NCBI GenBank assembly: GCA_003157945.1
Contig: PMFY01000400.1
Coordinates: 1 to 5,777, forward strand
Reading direction: 5' to 3'
Source of the DNA: Acidimicrobiaceae bacterium
Lineage (GTDB): Bacteria > Actinomycetota > Acidimicrobiia > Acidimicrobiales > RAAP-2
Length of the DNA stretch: 5,777 nucleotides
Part shown: positions 1-4,606 of the stretch, in pieces
Layout of the letters: each line of letters starts with the position of its first letter
Position numbering within the stretch: position 1 is the stretch's first letter
Program-made: the position numbers and the translations under genes
Notes under the pieces: generated by a model
What the model was told of the DNA's origin: nothing
What the model saw: only the letters and a program-made list of their open reading frames with translations
Databases searched by the model: none

Positions 1-842
1 CCGGGCATGCCCTCGCCGGCGGGAAGGCTGGGGAACACCATCAGGTCGGAGGCGCGCAGCAGCTCCGCCACGTCGGAGCGGGAGCCGAGGAGCTCGACGT
101 CGGCCCGCCGTGCCGGCTCCACCAGGGCACCGTGCAGCGGTCCGTCACCCACCAGCCGGGCCCGACAGTCGATGCCCTGCCGGCGGAGCGCGGCGATGAC
201 GGCGACGAAACGGTCGGGGCGCTTGCCCTCGGTGAGCGCCCCGACGAACGTGACCGTCGGGACGGGAGGGCTGTCGTGAGGCTCCCGGGGCCGGAACTCC
301 CGCGGGTCCCGACCGTTCGGCGTCATGGTGACCCGTCCGGGGGGGACGCCGAGCAGGTCGGTGCACTCGGCCAGCACCTCGTCGCCCTCGGCGGCCACGG
401 CGCGGACCCGCAGCAGCAGAAGACGCCACATCCAGACCCGCAGCCGTCGGTCGCGTGGTCCGGCGAAGGTGCCGATGGCGTAGTAGACCAACGGCCGCCG
501 GGTGCCCAGCATGGCCGGCGCCAGGTACTTGAGCGGATCACCCCCGTGGGCGACCACGAGCACCGGGCCGAGCCGGCGGACCAGTGAACGCAGGGCCGGC
601 ACGACCCGTGGGTCGTAGCCCTCGGCCGGGGTGTCCCCCCCATCGACGTGGAGGGACAGATCCGTCCGGACCTCGTCCGGTCCGTCGAAGATGGTCAGGA
701 GCCGATGGGCCCGCACACCGGGGGCGTCCAACTGGTCGGCCAGCGCCCTCGCCTCGCGCTGCGCGCCGCGGGCGCGGGCGGTCGGGATGACGTGCAGGAC
801 GAGCGGATCGCTCGTCGATGGTGCGTGCGACTGAGTCGGCAT
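1..842 (-). CDS. GT4-type glycosyltransferase, C terminus cut by window edge
   Basis: Reading the minus strand from ATG at 842-840 gives 280 codons open to the left edge, so the stop lies outside the window. The product looks like a cytoplasmic GT-B glycosyltransferase that moves a sugar from a nucleotide donor to a glycan acceptor. The N-terminal acceptor domain opens with a beta strand and loop (LVLHVIPTARARGAQREA, residues 14-31). The donor domain begins near residue 195: TVTFVGALTEGKRPDRF (196-212), ARLVGDGPL (228-236), then VELLGSRSDVAELLRASDLM (249-268), then FPSLPAGEGMPG running into the edge. The last motif should be the first half of the family E-x7-E site, with Glu277 as its first Glu. 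AGGGGA at 856-851 lies 8 bases before the ATG and favours this start over GTG at 848. The Arg usual in the donor-site G-R-L motif is Ala202 here. No signal peptide is seen. It is transcribed divergently from the gene at 1036. Donor and acceptor are unknown. Confidence 0.88.
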   Translation of the reverse strand, partial: MPTQSHAPSTSDPLVLHVIPTARARGAQREARALADQLDAPGVRAHRLLTIFDGPDEVRTDLSLHVDGGDTPAEGYDPRVVPALRSLVRRLGPVLVVAHGGDPLKYLAPAMLGTRRPLVYYAIGTFAGPRDRRLRVWMWRLLLLRVRAVAAEGDEVLAECTDLLGVPPGRVTMTPNGRDPREFRPREPHDSPPVPTVTFVGALTEGKRPDRFVAVIAALRRQGIDCRARLVGDGPLHGALVEPARRADVELLGSRSDVAELLRASDLMVFPSLPAGEGMP

Positions 843-850
843 CTCCACGG

Positions 851-856
851 TCCCCT
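851..856 (-). promoter_or_regulatory. Ribosome binding site of the left-edge glycosyltransferase
   Basis: The minus strand reads AGGGGA here, 8 bases before the ATG at 842-840. This is a good match to the 16S rRNA 3' end at normal spacing. It decides against the in-frame GTG at 848-846, which would leave only 2 bases of spacing. Confidence 0.6.
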
Positions 857-880
857 GCCGGCGCCCGGGTATCCGGCGGG

Positions 881-934
881 CCGAGCGTAGCAGTCGGCCG
901 GATCACGTCCGGAGGGGCCTGCGGCTACGGTCGG
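881..934. repeat. Imperfect inverted repeat in the divergent spacer
   Basis: CCGAGCGTAGC at 881-891 and GCTACGGTCGG at 924-934 are inverted copies matching at 10 of 11 positions, separated by 32 bases. With a one-base gap, similarity continues outward into GGCG-type sequence on both sides. A smaller palindrome, CCGGA-TCACG-TCCGG (898-912), sits almost at the same centre. The arms contain the -10-like hexamers TACGCT (minus strand) and TACGGT (plus strand). The arrangement would suit paired divergent promoters or a dimeric regulator site. In DNA this rich in G and C, short inverted repeats also arise by chance. Confidence 0.35.
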
Positions 935-953
935 GCGCGCCGATCGTGTCCGC

Positions 954-959
954 TACGAT
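954..959 (+). promoter_or_regulatory. Candidate -10 element for the plus-strand glycosyltransferase pair
   Basis: TACGAT fits the TAnnnT form of a sigma-70-family -10 box. It would place transcription start near 966, leaving a leader of about 70 bases before the ATG at 1036. The segment at the expected -35 position (TCGGGC, 931-936) is a poor match. This is a prediction from a single hexamer. Confidence 0.25.
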
Positions 960-1018
960 CTCCCGGGCCGCAGCCACGTGTGGGACCCGCCCGACGACGG
1001 ACGCGGCCGGCACCGAGC

Positions 1019-1023
1019 AGGAG
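1019..1023 (+). promoter_or_regulatory. Ribosome binding site supporting the ATG at 1036
   Basis: AGGAG ends 12 bases before the ATG at 1036. The spacing is slightly long, but this is the clearest Shine-Dalgarno match nearby. It argues against the upstream in-frame ATG at 946, which would add 30 residues unlike any glycosyltransferase N terminus. Confidence 0.5.
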
Positions 1024-1035
1024 TCCGGTGCACCC

Positions 1036-2247
1036 ATGAGGACATTGTTGATCGCTGGCGAGTACCCCTGGCCGGAGAACAGCGGTTCGCGCATGCGCCT
1101 CATGACGACCCTGCTGGGGCTGCGCTCGCTCGGTCCGACCGAGCTCTTCTCGGTCGTGCCGCGTGGCCGCCGGGACTTCGATCCGCCTCCACTCGGCGAC
1201 GGTCTGGAGAAGGCGGAGTACGCCACGTACGAGCAGGCCGCCCGTCGCCCCGCGGACGCACTGGTGCGGCCCTGGCTCCCGTTCTCCCTCCCCGTCCACG
1301 AGCGGCCGGCCGTCCTGGCGGCGCGGGACGAGTTCGTCTCGGGCGAGTACGACCTCATCTGGTACTTCGGCCTGCGGCCGTGGCTGCTCGCCGGGGCGCC
1401 GACGACCGTCCCCACCGTCCTCGACCTCGACGATCTCGAGGACCAGAAGATCCGGGCGCGACTGGCGGTCCCCGAGCCCGGCCCGCAGTCGGCGACCGCG
1501 CGGGTCCGGCGATGGTCGGCGGCGCGCTACTCCGAGGAGGAGGCCCGACGGTGGCGCCGCCTGCAGGGCCGGGCGGCGCGGGCCGTCGGATCCCTCGTGG
1601 TCTGCAGCCAGCTCGACGCCGACCGGCTCGGCGCGCCGCGCACGACCCGTGTCTGCGTGGTCCCGAACGGCTACCCGGTGGTCGACGCGCCGCCGGACCA
1701 TCGGCACGCGGGCACGCCACCGGTGGTCCTCTTCCAGGGGACGCTCCGGTACCCCCCCAACGCCCATGCGGCGCGGTTCCTCGTGGACGAGATCGGCCCC
1801 GCCCTGCGGGCCGTGGTACCCGACGTGCGGCTCCGCCTGGTCGGCCTCACCACTCCGGGGCTCGCCGAACTGGACGATCCTCCGACGGTGACCCTGGTGG
1901 GCCAGGTCCCGGACATCGGGGTCGAGCTGGCCGCTGCGGACCTCGTCCTCGTGCCGATCCGGTTCGGCAGCGGTACGCGGGTGAAGATCATCGAGGCGTT
2001 CGCCCACGGCGTCCCGGTCGTCTCGACCACGCTGGGCGCAGAGGGCCTCGGCGCGGTCGATGGCGAGCACCTGCTCCTCGGTGACGACCCGGCGTCCCTG
2101 GCCCGGGCCTGTGCACGCCTGCTGACCGATGATGCGCTGCGGACGCGGATCGTGGCCGCCGCCCATGATCTGTTCCTCACGCGACTGCAACGCGACCGGG
2201 CTGTGGACGCGGTGCGTGAAGTGGCCCGCGAGGCGGTCGCCCGATGA
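1036..2247 (+). CDS. GT4-type glycosyltransferase, first of a tandem paralogous pair
   Basis: A 403-residue GT-B glycosyltransferase, close to the usual 380-420 for the family. Residues 1-25 (start MRTLLIAGEYPWPENSGS) form the first Rossmann strand and glycine loop of the acceptor domain. TVLDLDDLEDQKIRAR (127-142) and VVPNGYP (208-214) mark the middle. The donor domain starts at LFQGTLRYPPN (232-242) and contains RLRLVGLTTPGL (265-276), VTLVGQV (285-291), and GSGTRVKIIEAFAHGVPVVS (311-330). The second Glu of the E-x7-E site is Glu320; the first is replaced by Ser312. The pattern QGxLxYxPN plus GSGTRVKIxEAFA resembles the Glyco_trans_1_4 type enzymes, including those near exosortase loci (TIGR03087), but that subfamily is recalled rather than searched. 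The start is chosen because the fold begins exactly at residue 1. It overlaps the next gene by 4 bases. No membrane segment is seen. Donor and acceptor are unknown. Confidence 0.92.
   Translation: MRTLLIAGEYPWPENSGSRMRLMTTLLGLRSLGPTELFSVVPRGRRDFDPPPLGDGLEKAEYATYEQAARRPADALVRPWLPFSLPVHERPAVLAARDEFVSGEYDLIWYFGLRPWLLAGAPTTVPTVLDLDDLEDQKIRARLAVPEPGPQSATARVRRWSAARYSEEEARRWRRLQGRAARAVGSLVVCSQLDADRLGAPRTTRVCVVPNGYPVVDAPPDHRHAGTPPVVLFQGTLRYPPNAHAARFLVDEIGPALRAVVPDVRLRLVGLTTPGLAELDDPPTVTLVGQVPDIGVELAAADLVLVPIRFGSGTRVKIIEAFAHGVPVVSTTLGAEGLGAVDGEHLLLGDDPASLARACARLLTDDALRTRIVAAAHDLFLTRLQRDRAVDAVREVAREAVAR
2230..2233 (+). promoter_or_regulatory. Ribosome binding site inside the upstream gene
   Basis: GAGG lies 10 bases before the ATG at 2244, within the last codons of the upstream glycosyltransferase. 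Together with the ATGA overlap it supports translational coupling of the two genes. Confidence 0.4.
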
Positions 2248-3473
2248 GGATCCTCGTGGTGGGGGAGAACTTCCCGTGGCCGGCCAATGGTGGGGGGCTC
2301 ATCCGGCTCGCCAACACGGTGGAGGCGCTCGCCGGCCTGGGTGACGTCGACCTCTTCACCCTGTGCGATCCCCGCCGCACCGACCGGTCGGTGCCGATCG
2401 GAGTCGACCTCTCCCGGATGGCGACCACGCCCTATCCGGAGGCGGCCCGTCCCCTGACGTGGCGGGCGTCGTGGGTGGGGAGGGCCGGCCTGCCGTTGGA
2501 GGTGGCCATGCGCCGCTTCGACCCCGTCCCCCGGGCGGCGTTCGAGGCGTGGGTGCGGGGGCCGTACGACGTCGTCTGGTTCAGCACGCCGGCCACCTTC
2601 GCGTGGTTGGGGAGGCCGCGGCTCGGTCCCACGGTGGTCGACCTGGTGGACCTCGAGGACGAGAAGGAGCGGCAGCGCACCGCCCTGCTGCGGGCCGCCG
2701 GTGGACCCGACGGCGGCCGTGACCGGATCCGGCACGCCGGTGCCGTCGCGCAGAGCTGGATGAACGCCCGCGACTGGCGGACGTTCCAGCGCTCGGTGAG
2801 CCGGCAGGTCGATCGGGTGGTGCTGGCGTCACCGCTCGACGTCGACCGGTCCGGCCTGGCCAATGCCACGCTCGTCCCCAACGCCCTCCGGCGCCCCGAG
2901 CCGCCCCTGGGGCGGGTCGACGTGGCCCGCGAGCCGACGATCCTGTTCCAGGGCTCGCTCAACTACGCGCCCAACATGGATGCTGCCGACTGGCTCATCC
3001 GTGACATCGCCCCCCGGATCCGGACCCGGGTGCCCGGGGCCGGGATCCGGCTGGTGGGCCGACCCACGCCGGGGGTCGAGCGGCTGCACGCACCGCCGTC
3101 CGTGACCGTGGTGGGCCGGGTCGCCGAGATGGACCCCGAGCTCGAGCTGGCGGACCTCGTCGTGGTTCCCGTCCGCGACGGGTCCGGTACCCGGGTCAAG
3201 ATCCTGGAGGCCTTCGCGCACCGGATCCCCGTGGTCTCGACCACCATCGGCGCCGAGGGTCTCGACGTGACCGACGGGCTCCACCTGCTGATCGCCGACG
3301 ACCCCGACTCGTTCGCCGACCGGTGCGAGCGACTGCTGACCGACGCCGACCTGCGACGTCAGGTCGTCGACGCCGCGGAACGGCTCTTCGAGGAGCGGTA
3401 CACCTTCGCCGCCGCTCAGGACCGCATCCGGGCCGTGGTCCACGAGGTCGGCGGTTCCGGCAGCGAGCGGTAG
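2244..3473 (+). CDS. GT4-type glycosyltransferase, second of the tandem paralogous pair
   Basis: A 409-residue GT-B glycosyltransferase, clearly paralogous to its upstream neighbour. The N-terminal fold begins at MRILVVGENFPWPANGGG (1-18), and VVDLVDLEDEKERQR (131-145) matches the neighbour's middle motif. The donor domain runs from LFQGSLNYAPN (234-244) through IRLVGRPTPGV (268-278) to GSGTRVKILEAFAHRIPVVS (313-332). Glu322 is the second Glu of the E-x7-E site, and the first is Ser314, as in the paralogue. Over the 149 ungapped residues 234-382 my hand count is 87 identities to residues 232-380 of the neighbour. The usual PNG before the donor domain is PNA here (212-214). The start overlaps the upstream stop as ATGA (2244-2247), so the two are very likely one transcript. 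The last 58 bases overlap the minus-strand gene end to end. It probably adds a sugar in the same glycan pathway; donor and acceptor are unknown. Confidence 0.92.
   Translation: MRILVVGENFPWPANGGGLIRLANTVEALAGLGDVDLFTLCDPRRTDRSVPIGVDLSRMATTPYPEAARPLTWRASWVGRAGLPLEVAMRRFDPVPRAAFEAWVRGPYDVVWFSTPATFAWLGRPRLGPTVVDLVDLEDEKERQRTALLRAAGGPDGGRDRIRHAGAVAQSWMNARDWRTFQRSVSRQVDRVVLASPLDVDRSGLANATLVPNALRRPEPPLGRVDVAREPTILFQGSLNYAPNMDAADWLIRDIAPRIRTRVPGAGIRLVGRPTPGVERLHAPPSVTVVGRVAEMDPELELADLVVVPVRDGSGTRVKILEAFAHRIPVVSTTIGAEGLDVTDGLHLLIADDPDSFADRCERLLTDADLRRQVVDAAERLFEERYTFAAAQDRIRAVVHEVGGSGSER
3416..3473. other. Tail-to-tail overlap of two glycosyltransferase genes
   Basis: The plus-strand gene ends at TAG 3471-3473, and the minus-strand gene ends at TGA 3418-3416, so 58 bases are coded on both strands. 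On each side the shared codons specify a polar tail after the last helix of the fold: AAQDRIRAVVHEVGGSGSER on plus and LPEPPTSWTTARMRS on minus. There is no untranslated space for an ordinary terminator between the two converging transcripts. Confidence 0.8.
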
Positions 3474-4606
3474 GCGTCGAGCGTGCGCCCGATGACCACC
3501 CGGTCGTCGAATTCGGCCTCGGCCTTCTGACGCCCCCGGGCCCCCATGTCCGATCGCCGGGCCGGATCGGCGGCCAGGGCGGCGATGGCCAGGGCCAGGG
3601 CGTCCCCGTTGTGGACGGGCACGAGCAGCCCCGTCCGGTCGTGGTCCACCACCTGACGGCAGCCGCGGATGTCGGTGGCGATCACCGGGACACCGCAGGC
3701 GGCCGCCTCCATGGCCGAGCGGGGGAACCCCTCGCGGTAGGACGGGAGCGCGTACATGTCGAACCCGGCATAGAGGTCCTCGACGTCGTCCCGGTGTCCG
3801 GTGAAGACCAGGTTGCCGATCGCCCGCGCCTCGGCGATGTCCTCCGGCCCGAGCGCGTCCCCCTTGGCGGTGTCCTCGGGCCCGACGACGACGAAGACGA
3901 CGTCGTCGCGGAGGGACCGGAGGTGACGGGCCGCCGCGAACAGCTCGCGGAACCCCTTCTGCCACACGAGCCGTCCGACGGTGCCGACCACGATGGCCGA
4001 GTCGTCCACGCCGAGGGCCCGTCGGGCGCGGGCCGAGGCCTCCGGGGTGCGGACGGAGCGGAACCGGTCCAGGTCGATGCCGTTGCCCAGCAGCACCAGG
4101 TGCCCGGCCGGGACGCCGAGCCGGCGCATGACCTCGAGATCCTCGGGGTTCTGGAAGAGCTCGACGTCGGAGCACGTCGCCGCGATCCGTTCCAGCGTGT
4201 AGACGACCGACTTCCGCAGCCACGGATCCTCGGGCGCCGCGTAGAGGCCGTGCACGGTGTTGACGATGCCCGGCACGCCGGCCGTCCGGGCGGCGATCCG
4301 CCCGTACAGCCCGGGCTTGGGATTGTGGGTGTGGACGATGTCCGGTCGGAGCCTCCGGAACAGCCGCTCGAGTTCGACGAGCGCCAGCACGTCCTGGCCG
4401 ACGGCGACGGACCGCGTGGCGTGGTCGAGCGCCACGTGGGTGATGCCCCACGAGGTGAGCTGGTCGACGAAGGGGCCCGGCGCGGACACACCGATGACCT
4501 CCATGCCGGCGTCGGCGAACGCCCGCAGCTGCGGGCCGAGGAGGAGGGCCAGGCTGATGTCCGCCGAGGTGACGTGGACCAGGCGCCGGCCCGCCAGGTC
4601 GCTCAC
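3416..4606 (-). CDS. GT4-type glycosyltransferase with canonical E-x7-E site
   Basis: A 396-residue GT-B enzyme of classic retaining GT4 form. The N-terminal acceptor domain includes IVHTHNPKPGLYGRIAA (90-106) and IVNTVHGLY (114-122), where His119 sits in the conserved loop histidine position. GNGID (174-178) leads into the donor domain: VVGTVGRLVWQKGFRELF (206-223) with donor-phosphate residues Arg212 and Lys217, VVFVVVGPED (236-245), and LVFTGHRDDVEDLYAGFD (266-283). The E-x7-E site is Glu292 to Glu300 in YREGFPRSAMEAAACGVPV (290-308), followed by DIRGCRQVV (312-320). The HTHNPKPG and EGFPRSAMEA pattern resembles capsule and exopolysaccharide enzymes of the CapM/EpsD kind, which is family-level resemblance only. 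The start is GTG at 4606-4604, overlapping the upstream stop as GTGA; only a weak GGGG (4617-4614) lies 7 bases before it, so translation is probably coupled. The 3' end overlaps the plus-strand gene by 58 bases. It acts in the cytoplasm or at the membrane surface; no membrane helix is seen. Confidence 0.93.
   Translation of the reverse strand: MSDLAGRRLVHVTSADISLALLLGPQLRAFADAGMEVIGVSAPGPFVDQLTSWGITHVALDHATRSVAVGQDVLALVELERLFRRLRPDIVHTHNPKPGLYGRIAARTAGVPGIVNTVHGLYAAPEDPWLRKSVVYTLERIAATCSDVELFQNPEDLEVMRRLGVPAGHLVLLGNGIDLDRFRSVRTPEASARARRALGVDDSAIVVGTVGRLVWQKGFRELFAAARHLRSLRDDVVFVVVGPEDTAKGDALGPEDIAEARAIGNLVFTGHRDDVEDLYAGFDMYALPSYREGFPRSAMEAAACGVPVIATDIRGCRQVVDHDRTGLLVPVHNGDALALAIAALAADPARRSDMGARGRQKAEAEFDDRVVIGRTLDAYRSLPEPPTSWTTARMRS

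Larger units (their letters stand above)
843..1035. promoter_or_regulatory. Divergent intergenic spacer with likely promoters in both directions
   Basis: This 193-base gap separates two genes transcribed away from each other, so it should hold promoters for both. Minus strand: TACGCT at 889-884 could serve as a -10 hexamer about 42 bases before the ATG at 842. Plus strand: TACGGT at 926-931 and TACGAT at 954-959 are -10-like, with TACGAT the better match to the TAnnnT pattern. No convincing -35 hexamer lies 16-18 bases upstream of any of them, which is common in high-GC actinomycete promoters but leaves the call uncertain. No coding frame here has recognisable protein features, and I see no riboswitch-like structure. 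Confidence 0.4.

Noticed and set aside
338..344. Runs of seven G (338-344) and seven C (635-641) as possible frameshift sites
   Set aside because: The glycosyltransferase frame passes intact through both runs with sensible residues on each side, so there is no sign of a slip or sequencing indel.
538..906. Minus-strand 122-codon frame at the left
   Set aside because: It is in a different frame from the recognisable glycosyltransferase starting at 842 and is Pro/Arg-rich without motifs.
925..2190. Minus-strand open frame of 421 codons opposite the first tandem glycosyltransferase
   Set aside because: Antisense shadow of a motif-complete gene; it also crosses the divergent promoter spacer and shows no domain pattern.
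3419..3441. Possible terminator hairpin GGACC...GGTCC in the convergent overlap
   Set aside because: The stem is only 5 perfect pairs plus a wobble and one more pair, the loop is 9 bases, and no T run follows on either strand. It is coding on both strands and could be chance.
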